Assembly (NCBI RefSeq): GCF_000384315.1
Contig: NZ_ARVW01000001.1
Location: 4,278,157 to 4,342,156 of the forward strand
Origin: Amycolatopsis nigrescens CSC17Ta-90
Lineage (GTDB): Bacteria; Actinomycetota; Actinomycetes; Mycobacteriales; Pseudonocardiaceae
DNA length: 64,000 nt
Direction of reading: 5' to 3'
Under the pieces are notes generated by a model. The model made no database searches. It had not been told where the DNA came from and was given only the letters and a program-made list of their open reading frames with translations. The translations under genes were made by a program, and so were the position numbers. Of the stretch, positions 51,995 through 61,627 are shown piece by piece; position 1 is the stretch's first letter, and every line of letters begins with the position of its first letter.

Positions 51995-53440
51995 GTGACA
52001 GGCGATGTGTCGGGGGACCTCACCGGTCGCCGGCTCGGCAACTACCGCATTGACGGTGTGCTGGGCAAGGGCGGCATGAGCGTGATGTACAAGGCCACCG
52101 ACGTGCGTCTCGGGCGCAAGGTGGCGCTGAAGGTGATCGGCGATCACCTCGGCGCCGACGCCGAGTTCCGGGAACGGTTCGTCGACGAGGCCCGCAACAC
52201 CTCCGCGATCGACCATGCCAACGTGGTGCCGCTCTACGACTTCGGCGAGCTCGACGGCATGCTCTACATCGCCATGCGGCTGGTCGACGGGCCCGATCTG
52301 GCGAGCTTGATCGGGGGCAGCCCGATGGCCCCGGACCGCGCGCTCAAGCTGCTCGACCAGGTCGCCGACGCGCTGGACAGCCTGCACAGCCGCGGACTGG
52401 TGCACCTCGACGTCAAACCGGCCAACGTGCTGGTCACCTCGCGCGAGTCCGCCCGCGAGCACGTCTACGTCGCCGACTTCGGGCTGACCAGGCGGGGCGC
52501 CACCGGGCACCGCACCAGGGGTGGGGACTTCCTCGGCTCGCCGACCTACGCCGCGCCGGAGCACCTGCGCGGCGAGCCGCTGGACGGTCGCACCGACCAG
52601 TACGCGCTGGCCTGCGTGCTCTACGCCTGTCTCACCGGCAACCCGCCCTACCAGGGTGACGTGCCGGCCGTGATCAAGGGCCATCTCGGTGGCGAGCCGT
52701 TGTCGGTGGCTCGCGCCGGTGGGCTGCCGCCCGCGATCGACGAGGTCATCCGCAAGGGCATGGCCAAGAACCCGACCGACCGCTACAGCGGCTGCGGGGA
52801 GCTGATCGCGGCCGCCCGCCAGGCGATCGCGCGGCCGGAACCGCAGGCCGCCGGGGGTGCCGGCCACCCGGTGCAACACGGAGAGGGCGGCCAGATGCAT
52901 CCGTACGGGCAGCAGCCGGGCAATCCGCAGTTCGGCCACGGCCAGCCGGGTCAGCAGCCCCAGCCGGGACAACAGCAGCCCCAGCCGGGGCAGGGCCAGT
53001 ACCGGCCCGCGCCGGGCTATCCGCAGCAGGGACCGCAGCAGGGACCGCCGCCGGGCTACGGCGGGCCCCCGCCGGGTTTCGGCACGCCGCCGCACGGCCA
53101 GCCGCAGCAGGGACCGCCGCCCGGTTACCGCCCACCGCCGGCCGACCCGGTCCGGGTCCGCCCGCCCGCCCCGGCCAGCGGGGCCGGCGCGTTCTCCAAG
53201 GGCAAGAGCAGCGGCACGAAATGGGTGTGGATCGCGATCGCCGCCGTGGTGGTGGTCGGCGCGGTGATCACGGTCATCCTGCTGATGAGCGGGGGCGACG
53301 ACAAGCCTGCTCCTTCGACGCCGAACAGCCCGGCTCCGGAAATCCCGGTCGGACCGGGCGGCTCGCAGCCGAACACGCCTTCCGCGCCTCGTTCGAACAA
53401 CCCGCCGCCCACCTCGATTCCGATCAGGCCCTCCAGCTGA
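51995..53440 (+). CDS. Transmembrane Ser/Thr protein kinase
   Basis: This 481-residue kinase has an N-terminal catalytic domain (about 15-270): P-loop GKGGMSVMYKA, VALKVI lysine, catalytic loop HLDVKPANVL, DFG in VADFGLTRRG and APE in YAAPEHL. The catalytic loop reads HLD instead of HRD, so it is a non-RD kinase. A 110-residue linker of PG, PQ and Q repeats follows, then one membrane helix (VWIAIAAVVVVGAVITVILLM, about 412-432) and a short Pro-rich outer tail with no PASTA repeats. Confidence 0.9.
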   Translation: MTGDVSGDLTGRRLGNYRIDGVLGKGGMSVMYKATDVRLGRKVALKVIGDHLGADAEFRERFVDEARNTSAIDHANVVPLYDFGELDGMLYIAMRLVDGPDLASLIGGSPMAPDRALKLLDQVADALDSLHSRGLVHLDVKPANVLVTSRESAREHVYVADFGLTRRGATGHRTRGGDFLGSPTYAAPEHLRGEPLDGRTDQYALACVLYACLTGNPPYQGDVPAVIKGHLGGEPLSVARAGGLPPAIDEVIRKGMAKNPTDRYSGCGELIAAARQAIARPEPQAAGGAGHPVQHGEGGQMHPYGQQPGNPQFGHGQPGQQPQPGQQQPQPGQGQYRPAPGYPQQGPQQGPPPGYGGPPPGFGTPPHGQPQQGPPPGYRPPPADPVRVRPPAPASGAGAFSKGKSSGTKWVWIAIAAVVVVGAVITVILLMSGGDDKPAPSTPNSPAPEIPVGPGGSQPNTPSAPRSNNPPPTSIPIRPSS

Positions 53441-53477
53441 GCGGTGCTGACCAGGGCTTCTTGCACTCGCAGACGGA

Positions 53478-53521
53478 GAGTGCTAAAACCGGGGTTAGCA
53501 CTCGGCACCGTCGAGTGCCAA
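53478..53521 (+). promoter_or_regulatory. CIRCE element with an extra half-site (HrcA operator)
   Basis: TTAGCACTC at 53495-53503 and GAGTGCCAA at 53513-53521, 9 bp apart, form a standard CIRCE with one mismatch. A further perfect GAGTGCTAA at 53478-53486 lies 8 bp before it, so three half-sites alternate in direction. HrcA is the expected repressor. The array is 171 bp before the groEL start, which implies a long leader. Confidence 0.85.
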
Positions 53522-53563
53522 GCGAATGATCACCGATCGTTCGCTTGAAGGTCGGGACGGTGA

Positions 53564-55324
<1,761 letters not shown>

Positions 55325-55334
55325 GTTCAGTCGG

Positions 55335-55380
55335 CGAAAAGCCCGGATGCGCACTCCGCGCATCCGGGCTTTTCGTTTTC
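55335..55380 (+). terminator. Intrinsic terminator of groEL
   Basis: Perfect 18-bp arms (CGAAAAGCCCGGATGCGC and its complement) surround a 5-base loop and are followed by TTTTC. It starts 10 bp after the groEL stop and is the most classical terminator in the window. Confidence 0.9.
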
Positions 55381-55457
55381 GCGCCCCCGGTGTTCCCGGC
55401 CGGCCGGTCACCAGCACCCCCAGTACGGTGATGTCCGCCCCTCGCGCTGACGGGCGG

Positions 55458-55679
55458 TCAGCCGGTCTCGTCCTCCGGCATCAGGATCCAGCAGGCCGCG
55501 TAGATCAGCACCGGCGTGCCGATGCCGAAGATGGTGGCCGCCACCAGCAGGATCCGCAGTAGCGCGGCGTCCACGCCGAGCATCTTGGCCCAGCCGCCGC
55601 ACACCCCGGCGACCATCTTGTCGCTGGAGCTCCGGCGAAGCTTCTTCTTGGTTTCCGGGGAGTACACGTTGTTCGTCAT
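55458..55679 (-). CDS. PspC-domain small membrane protein
   Basis: This 73-residue protein has the PspC core: RRSSSDKMVAGVCGGWAKMLGVDAALLRILLVAATIFGIGTPVLIYAACWILMPEDE, with one or two membrane helices. PspC proteins take part in envelope stress responses. It stands alone, converging on groEL. Confidence 0.87.
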   Translation of the reverse strand: MTNNVYSPETKKKLRRSSSDKMVAGVCGGWAKMLGVDAALLRILLVAATIFGIGTPVLIYAACWILMPEDETG

Positions 55680-55838
55680 GGCTCAATGCTCGCCCGCCGG
55701 GCGGCATGGTCACATCCGGGAACGACCCGGAACGAACCCCGAGGTTCACCCCTGAGGTTTGCCTCCCAATGGACCTTTTGTGTCGCTAACTAACCGGTCT
55801 AGCTTGTGATCAGGCTGGGTCTGACACGGAGGTGGGCT

Positions 55839-57509
55839 ATGCGGGTTCGGTTCAGACGTGCGGGACTGTTCGCCGGGCTGGTGGCGATGGCGGCGGGCGG
55901 CCTGACCGCCACCGCCGCGGCGCAACCGGCGCCGGGTGGATCGGAGGCCGTTTCACTGGTGCGGGTCAGCACCCCGACCGACGCGGAGGCGAACCGGCTG
56001 GCCGCCACCGGCGCGGACGTGGCGGAGCATCGCGGCCCGAACTACCTGGACGTCTACGCGCACGGCCAGGCCGACCTCCAGCGCCTCACCGCGGCCGGTT
56101 TCGGCTACTCCGTGGTGGTCGGCGACCTGGTGGCGCACACCAGGAAGCTGCTCGCCGAGGACGAGGCCAGGGCACGCGTCCTGGCGCCGTCGCCGTTGCC
56201 GACCGGGCGCAACACCTACCGCACCTACGCCGACTACGGCACCGAGCTGGCCGGGCTGGCGGCGGAGCGGCCCGACCTGGTTCGTCCCATCGACCTGCCG
56301 CACAAGTCCTTGCTGGGCAAGAAGATTCCCGCCGTCGAGATCGGCCGTGCCGTGGCGGTCGACGACGGCAGGCCGGTGTTCCTGCTGGTGGGCACCCACC
56401 ACGCACGCGAGTGGCCGACCGCCGAGATCGCCATGGAGTTCGCCACCGAACTGGTCCGGGGCGAAGGCGAGGACCCGAGGATCACCGGGCTGCTGTCCCA
56501 GGCGCGGATCATCGTGGTGCCGGTGGTGAACGCGGACGGCTACGACATCTCCCGCAGCTACATCACCGAGTACAAGCGCAAGAACTGCCGCGTCACCGAC
56601 GGCGCCGTGCCCACCCCCGCCCAGTGCGCGGACGCGGACAACGCGCAGCTCGGTGTGGACCTCAACCGGAACTACGGCGGGAACTGGGGCGGTTCCGGCG
56701 CCAGCACCAGCCTGACCAGCCAGACCTACCGCGGTGCCGGCCCGTTCTCCGAGCCGGAGGTGCGCAACGTGGTCGAGCTGGCCTCCACCCGCCAGGCCAC
56801 CTCGGTGCAGAGCCTGCACAACTACGGTGCGCTGGTGCTGCGCCCACCGCAGCAGGCGGCCACCCCGCTGACCGCCGACGAGACCGCCTACTCGGCCATC
56901 GGCGGACGGCTCGGCGAGGCCAGCGGCTACCGCAGCATCCCGTCGTACCAGCTCTACGACACCAGCGGCAGCACCGGCGAATGGTCGTACTTCACCACCG
57001 GCGGCTTCGGTTTCGAGTTCGAGCTCGGCGGCGACAACTTCCACATCCCCTACCAGCAGGGCGTGATCGACCAGTACTTCGGCACCGGTTCGGTGACCAA
57101 CGCGCAGGGCGGCGTGCGCGAGGCGCTGCTGCGCCAGTTCGGGGTTGCGGCGGACCGCGGCTACCACTCGGTGCTCACCGGGAACGCGCCCGCCGGCGCG
57201 AAGCTGAGCGTGCAGAAGACCTTCACCCAGTACACCGCGCCGGTGCAGCGGCCGGACGGCAGCAGCGGCCCCCGGCTGCCGTTCACCAGCAGGCTGAGCT
57301 CGTCGATGACCGCGCCAGCCGGCACGTTCAGCTGGGACGTGAACCCGTCGATCCGGCCGGACCGCACCGGGCACACCATCGCGGAGAACTGGACGCTGAA
57401 ATGCGCGAAGCCGGACGGTACGGTGCTGCAGACCGTGCAGGTGCAGGTGGCACGCGGCGAACGCGTGTCCGTGGACCTCGGCAGGTGTCGGGCGAAATGG
57501 GGTAGTTGA
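55839..57509 (+). CDS. Secreted M14 zinc carboxypeptidase
   Basis: This 556-residue protein has a signal peptide (RRAGLFAGLVAMAAGGLTAT, cleavage near AAAQPAP), a propeptide of about 90 residues and a carboxypeptidase A/T-like domain (about 120-430). Zinc ligands are in GTHHAREWPTAEIAMEF (HxxE) and QSLHNYGALVLRP; substrate-binding residues in GVDLNRNYGGNWGG; the catalytic glutamate in FGFEFELGG. A C-terminal beta-domain of about 110 residues follows. ATG 55839 has an ACGGAGGTGG site. It overlaps the next gene by 1 bp. Confidence 0.9.
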   Translation: MRVRFRRAGLFAGLVAMAAGGLTATAAAQPAPGGSEAVSLVRVSTPTDAEANRLAATGADVAEHRGPNYLDVYAHGQADLQRLTAAGFGYSVVVGDLVAHTRKLLAEDEARARVLAPSPLPTGRNTYRTYADYGTELAGLAAERPDLVRPIDLPHKSLLGKKIPAVEIGRAVAVDDGRPVFLLVGTHHAREWPTAEIAMEFATELVRGEGEDPRITGLLSQARIIVVPVVNADGYDISRSYITEYKRKNCRVTDGAVPTPAQCADADNAQLGVDLNRNYGGNWGGSGASTSLTSQTYRGAGPFSEPEVRNVVELASTRQATSVQSLHNYGALVLRPPQQAATPLTADETAYSAIGGRLGEASGYRSIPSYQLYDTSGSTGEWSYFTTGGFGFEFELGGDNFHIPYQQGVIDQYFGTGSVTNAQGGVREALLRQFGVAADRGYHSVLTGNAPAGAKLSVQKTFTQYTAPVQRPDGSSGPRLPFTSRLSSSMTAPAGTFSWDVNPSIRPDRTGHTIAENWTLKCAKPDGTVLQTVQVQVARGERVSVDLGRCRAKWGS

Positions 57510-58306
57510 TGCGATCGAAGTTCGCCGCGGCCGGGCTGGTGCTGCTGGCGGTGCTGGGTTTCGGCACCGCCAGCGCGGGCACCGATTCCTCTGGCGGGCC
57601 GCGCAGCAGGCTGGATCTGGTGCTGCAGCGCGGTGAGGTGAAGGTGTGCAGCACCGGGGACTACCGGCCGTTCACCTACCTGGACCCGGCCACCGGGCAG
57701 TGGAGCGGGATCGACCTGGAGCTGGCCGCCGACCTGGCGCAGCGGCTCGGCGTCCGGGCGACCATCGTGCCGACCACCTGGAAGACCCTGATGGACGACC
57801 TCGGCCGCAAGTGCGACCTTGGCATGGGCGGGATTTCGGTGACCCTGGACCGGGCGAAGGCGGGTTTCTTCAGCGAGCCGTACCTGCGGGACGGCAAGAC
57901 CCCGATCACCCGTTGCGAGAACGCCGGGCGGTTCCAGACACTGGCCCAGATCGACCAGCCGGGCGTGCGCGCGATCGTCAACCCCGGCGGCACGAACGAG
58001 CAGTTCGCGGACGCCAACCTGAAGCAGGCCACCATCGTGCGGCATCCGGACAACAACACGATTTTCCAGGAGGTCATCGCCGGCAGGGCGGACCTGATGA
58101 TCACCGACGCCACCGAGACGCGGTGGCAGGCCAAACAGCATCCGGAGCTGTGCGCGGTGCACCCGGACCAGCCGTTCACCTTCTCGGAGAAGGCCTATCT
58201 GCTGCCGCGCGGGGACGTGGTGCTGCAGGAGTGGGTCGACCAGTGGCTGCACCTGGCCCTCAACGACGGCACCTTCACCCGCATCACCACCCCCTGGCTC
58301 GGCTGA
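57509..58306 (+). CDS. pheC: Exported cyclohexadienyl dehydratase
   Basis: This 265-residue protein has a signal peptide and the periplasmic-binding-protein fold of PheC, which dehydrates arogenate or prephenate outside the cytoplasm. PheC-typical stretches are VCSTGDYRPFTYLDP, MGGISVTLDRAKAGFFS, YLRDGKTPITRCE, VNPGGTNEQFA and DLMITDATETRWQ; HPELCAVHP and FSEKAYLLPRGD follow. The alternative is an amino-acid ABC transporter binding protein, but no permease or ATPase gene is near. ATG 57509 overlaps the carboxypeptidase stop (TGATG). Confidence 0.83.
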   Translation: MRSKFAAAGLVLLAVLGFGTASAGTDSSGGPRSRLDLVLQRGEVKVCSTGDYRPFTYLDPATGQWSGIDLELAADLAQRLGVRATIVPTTWKTLMDDLGRKCDLGMGGISVTLDRAKAGFFSEPYLRDGKTPITRCENAGRFQTLAQIDQPGVRAIVNPGGTNEQFADANLKQATIVRHPDNNTIFQEVIAGRADLMITDATETRWQAKQHPELCAVHPDQPFTFSEKAYLLPRGDVVLQEWVDQWLHLALNDGTFTRITTPWLG

Positions 58307-58315
58307 CCCGCACGA

Positions 58316-58364
58316 GCCCAACGTGACGTTTGGCTCGTTCTATTGGCCAAACGTCACGTTGGGC
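58316..58364. terminator. Type C intergenic palindrome
   Basis: GCCCAACGTGACGTTTGG and its exact complement form an 18-bp stem around a 13-base loop, between converging pheC and menC. The menC stop (58354-58356) is inside the right arm. Compared with the copy at 42032, the sixth or seventh base differs and its partner in the other arm has changed with it. Confidence 0.75.
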
Positions 58365-59307
58365 CGTTTCCGTGCGCGGCCAGCCGGACGCGGTCGAGGC
58401 GGGTGAGCCACCAGGTGCGGGCGGGTTCGCCCGCCGCCACCGCGTCGATCAGGTCCGGCTCGGGCGCGCGTTCCGGCACCGGCAGGTAACCGTCCACAGG
58501 GGACAGTGACTGGGTGCTGACATCGCCTTCCAGCAAGGAGATCGTGCCGAGCCCGCAGGCGAAATCCAGCTCCGGGATGGCGCCGGCCAGTGCCAGTTCG
58601 GCGGCGAGGCCGACACTGGACTCCACCGCCGAGGACACCACGCACGGCAGCCCGCAGGCCTCGGCGACCTCCAGCGCGCGGCGCACCCCGCCCAGCGGCG
58701 CGGCCTTCAGCACCGCGATGTCCGCGGCCCCGGCCACCGCCACCCGCAACGGGTCCTCGGCGCGGCGGATCGACTCGTCCGCGGCGATCCGCACGTCCAC
58801 CCGGCGTCGCACCGCGGCCAGCTCCTCGATCGTGACGCACGGCTGCTCGACGTACTCCAGCCCTTCGGCGGCCCGGTCCAGGTCGCCGATCGCGGCCACC
58901 GCGGCGTCCACGTCCCACGCGGTGTTGGCGTCCACCCGGATCGCCCCGGTGGACCCGAGCGCGGCCCGCACCGCGGCGACCCGGTCGCAGTCGTCGGACG
59001 CCGAGGAGCGCGGGTCGGCCACCTTCACCTTCGCGGTCCGGCAGCCCGAGGCGGCGACCAGTTCGTAGGCGCGTTCCGGGGTGACCACCGGCACCGTGGT
59101 GTTCACCTCCACCCGGCTGCGCACCGGGGCGGGCCAGCCGAGTTCGGCGGCCTCCATCGCGGCGGCCAGCCAGGGCGCGCACTCGGTGTCGGTGTAGTCG
59201 CTGAACGGGCAGAACTCGCCCCAGCCGGCCGCGCCGCGGATCAGCACACCCTCCCGGACCGTGATCGCCCGGAACCGGTCTCGCATGCCGATGGCGTAGA
59301 CGTGCAT
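58354..59307 (-). CDS. menC: o-Succinylbenzoate synthase
   Basis: MenC dehydrates SHCHC to o-succinylbenzoate in menaquinone synthesis. The 317-residue enolase-superfamily protein has the KxK pair in TAKVKVAD, metal ligands in IRVDANTAW, YVEQP and IAADES, and the second catalytic lysine in AVLKAAPLGG. Its end is shaped by the palindrome. Other men genes are not in the window. Actinobacterial MenC length is normal. Confidence 0.92.
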   Translation of the reverse strand: MHVYAIGMRDRFRAITVREGVLIRGAAGWGEFCPFSDYTDTECAPWLAAAMEAAELGWPAPVRSRVEVNTTVPVVTPERAYELVAASGCRTAKVKVADPRSSASDDCDRVAAVRAALGSTGAIRVDANTAWDVDAAVAAIGDLDRAAEGLEYVEQPCVTIEELAAVRRRVDVRIAADESIRRAEDPLRVAVAGAADIAVLKAAPLGGVRRALEVAEACGLPCVVSSAVESSVGLAAELALAGAIPELDFACGLGTISLLEGDVSTQSLSPVDGYLPVPERAPEPDLIDAVAAGEPARTWWLTRLDRVRLAAHGNGPT

Positions 59308-59400
59308 GGGGCGAGCTTAGGCGCCTGCCGTCGGATGTTTCGGACCAGCCGGGCGCCGGGTACACCCCGTCCGGAACCAAGATCGAAGGGAGTGTTGGCC

Positions 59401-59973
59401 GTGCCGGACACTTTGGCCGGACGTCGCGTCGCTTTTCTGGTCGCGCCGGAGGGAATCGAGCAGGTCGAGCTGACCGAGCCGTGGCAGGCGGTCAAGGACG
59501 CCGGTGGCGTGCCGGAGCTGGTGTCCACCGACTCGGGCAAGGTGCAGGCCTTCAACCACCTGGACAAGGCGGACACTTTCGAGGTGGACAAGGTGGTCAC
59601 CGATGTTTCCGCCGACGACTACGACGCGCTGGTGCTGCCGGGCGGCGTGGCGAACCCGGACCACCTGCGCACGGTGCCCGCGGCGGTGCGCTTCGCGGGC
59701 GACTTCTTCGCCCAGCGGAAGCCGGTGGCCGCGATCTGCCACGCGCCGTGGACCCTCATCGAGGCCGACGTGGTGCGGGGCCGCCGAATGACCTCCTGGC
59801 CGAGCCTGCAAACCGACCTGCGCAACGCCGGCGCCGAATGGGTCGACGAGCAGGTCGTGGTGGACTCCGGTTTCGTCACCAGCCGCAACCCCGGTGACCT
59901 GCCCGCTTTCTGCGCCAAGCTGGTGGAAGAGGTCGCCGAGGGCAAGCACCGGGCGCAGGCCCGCAGCGCCTGA
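59401..59973 (+). CDS. DJ-1/PfpI family protein
   Basis: This 190-residue protein has the class I glutamine amidotransferase-like fold of PfpI proteases/deglycases. The nucleophile cysteine is in AAICHAPWTLIEADVVRGR (about 110-128), and the nucleophile-elbow glutamate in APEGIEQVELTEP (about 15-27). The likely role is stress protection, such as repair of glycated proteins. GTG 59401 is preferred over TTG 59395 or GTG 59392, all close behind GAAGGGAG. Confidence 0.88.
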   Translation: MPDTLAGRRVAFLVAPEGIEQVELTEPWQAVKDAGGVPELVSTDSGKVQAFNHLDKADTFEVDKVVTDVSADDYDALVLPGGVANPDHLRTVPAAVRFAGDFFAQRKPVAAICHAPWTLIEADVVRGRRMTSWPSLQTDLRNAGAEWVDEQVVVDSGFVTSRNPGDLPAFCAKLVEEVAEGKHRAQARSA

Positions 59974-59976
59974 GGC

Positions 59977-60684
59977 CTACCGGCGGACCAGCACCTGGTC
60001 CAGGGACTTCCGCCGGATGTCCGGCACCACGCAGTCCTCGGCGGGGTAGCCGACCGGGATCACCGCGAACGCCTTCTCGTTGCGCGGCCGGTCGAGCACC
60101 TCGCCGAGAAAGCGCATCGGGGACGGGGTGTGCGTGAGCGCGGCCAGGCCGGCCACGTGCAGCGAGGTGAGCAGCATGCCGACCGCGATGCCCACCGACT
60201 CGTCCACGTAGTAGTGCTTGTGCGTGCTGCCGTCCTCTTCGAGGTAGTACCGCTGCTGGAAGACCACGATCAGATAGGGCGCGTCGGTGAGGTGCGGCTT
60301 GTCCGCGTCCGTGCCAAGCGGCCGCAGCGCGGAGAGCCACTCCTCGCCCAGCCTGCCCTGGTAGGAGATCCGTTCTTCTTCCTCGGCCGCTGCCCTGATC
60401 TGCTTGCGCAGGCCGGGGTCCTCGACCAGCACGAAGGTCCACGGCTGCTGGTGCGCGCCGCTGGGCGCGGTGGACGCGGTCGCGATGGCGTCCAGCACCA
60501 CCTGCTCGGGCACCGGTTCGGTGGAGAACATGCGCACCGTGCGCCGGGCCTCCATCCGCTGCCGCAGGTCCGCGGAGTTGCGGAGTGACTCTTCGGCCGG
60601 CATCCGGGCCGGGCGGTAGGGCACCGGCTGATACGGCTCGCCGTAGATGGGCGCCCATTCACCGGCTGGCTGTGAGGTCGTCAT
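59977..60684 (-). CDS. Nitroreductase-family flavoprotein
   Basis: This 235-residue FMN protein shows the family pattern: RRTVRMFSTEPVPEQVVLDAIATASTAPSGAHQQPWTFVLVEDP near the N-terminus, a central VGIAVGMLLTSLHVAGLAALTHTPSP and the C-terminal PVGYPAEDCVVPDI. The length and the extra N-terminal segment resemble the iodotyrosine-dehalogenase-like branch. Substrate unknown. ATG 60684 lacks a good ribosome-binding site, so the true start may differ slightly. Confidence 0.85.
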   Translation of the reverse strand: MTTSQPAGEWAPIYGEPYQPVPYRPARMPAEESLRNSADLRQRMEARRTVRMFSTEPVPEQVVLDAIATASTAPSGAHQQPWTFVLVEDPGLRKQIRAAAEEEERISYQGRLGEEWLSALRPLGTDADKPHLTDAPYLIVVFQQRYYLEEDGSTHKHYYVDESVGIAVGMLLTSLHVAGLAALTHTPSPMRFLGEVLDRPRNEKAFAVIPVGYPAEDCVVPDIRRKSLDQVLVRR

Positions 60685-60755
60685 AGCGGCGATTGTGGCA
60701 ACGGCAAACTCCCGGCGAAAGGGTATGCGCCCGATTGCCGGAACCTGGCGTCCGT

Positions 60756-61592
60756 TCAGCGGACACCCTCCGGGCCGGTGCCGACCAGCTCCGCCAGCGT
60801 CATGGCGTCGCCCGGCGCCTTCACCTTGATGTCGTTGTCGAAGTAGACGAACACGTCCTGGTGTTGCTTGCCGGCCCAATGCTCGACCTTCGCTGCCCAC
60901 TTCTTCAGCGCGCTCTTCGGGTACCCGCTCGCGTACAGCTCCTCATCTCCGTGCAGCCGGACGTACATCAGGTCCGAGGTGACCGCCTCGAGCTGCGGCC
61001 AGGTGCCGGCGGAATCGGCAACGACCAGGGCGATTCCGTTGTCCCGCAAGAGTTTCCTGCACTCGTCGGTATCGAAACTGGGGTGCCGCACCTCCAGTGC
61101 GTGCCGGACCGGCCGGTTCCTTCCCGCCTCGGTATGGGGCTCTCCCTTCAGTTTGCCGTCGTGCCGCCGAGCCAGCTTCGCGGCTTCCTTGGTGTTCCGG
61201 GGCAGCAGCCCGAAGAACTCGGTGAGCCGATCCGGGTCGAACTCCAGCCGTGGCGGCAGCTGCCACAGCATCGGCCCGAGCTTCTCGCCCAGCGCGAGCA
61301 CACCCGAGGCGAAGAAGTTGGCCAGCGGCACCTCGCAGTCCCGCAACCGCTTCAGATGCGTGATGAACCGCCCGCCCTTCACCGCGAACACGAAGTCCTC
61401 GGGGGTCTGCTCGAACCAGCCGCGGTAGCGCTCCGGTCGTTGCAGCGAGTAGAACGAGCCGTTGATCTCGACCGTGTTCACCCGGCGCGACAGGTACTCC
61501 AGCTCCCGCCGCCGGACGAGGCCCTTGGGGTAGAAGGTGCCCCGCCACGGCGGGTAGAGCCAGCCCGACGTACCGACTCGTTTCTCCGCGAT
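60756..61592 (-). CDS. DUF72 family protein with probable ATC start
   Basis: This protein of about 278 residues is a DUF72 TIM barrel (YecE-like; function unknown). The N-terminus must include RVGTSGWLYPPWRGTFYP, which lies upstream of the first in-frame standard start (GTG for VNTVEIN). Reading back, the only plausible start before an in-frame TGA is ATC 61592, 6 bases after GGGAGGTGA, giving (M)AEKRVGTSGW, which is the normal DUF72 N-terminus. The alternatives are a one-base indel placing the GTG at 61602 in frame, or a sequencing error. Other motifs are MLWQLPPRLEFD and HALEVRHPSF. Confidence 0.75.
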   Translation of the reverse strand: MAEKRVGTSGWLYPPWRGTFYPKGLVRRRELEYLSRRVNTVEINGSFYSLQRPERYRGWFEQTPEDFVFAVKGGRFITHLKRLRDCEVPLANFFASGVLALGEKLGPMLWQLPPRLEFDPDRLTEFFGLLPRNTKEAAKLARRHDGKLKGEPHTEAGRNRPVRHALEVRHPSFDTDECRKLLRDNGIALVVADSAGTWPQLEAVTSDLMYVRLHGDEELYASGYPKSALKKWAAKVEHWAGKQHQDVFVYFDNDIKVKAPGDAMTLAELVGTGPEGVR

Positions 61593-61627
61593 CGCCGGTC
61601 ACCTCCCTTTGTCGGAGGGATACCCGC

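Noticed and set aside
52880..53150. Short tandem repeats that could suggest a CRISPR or minisatellite
   Set aside because: They are in-frame codons for the PGQ/PPG linker of the kinase and have no spacer structure.
57509..58306. pheC as an amino acid ABC transporter binding protein
   Set aside because: The distinctive stretches (VNPGGTNEQFA, YLRDGKTPI, HPELCAVHP) fit cyclohexadienyl dehydratases, and no transporter genes are adjacent. Kept as a minor alternative only.
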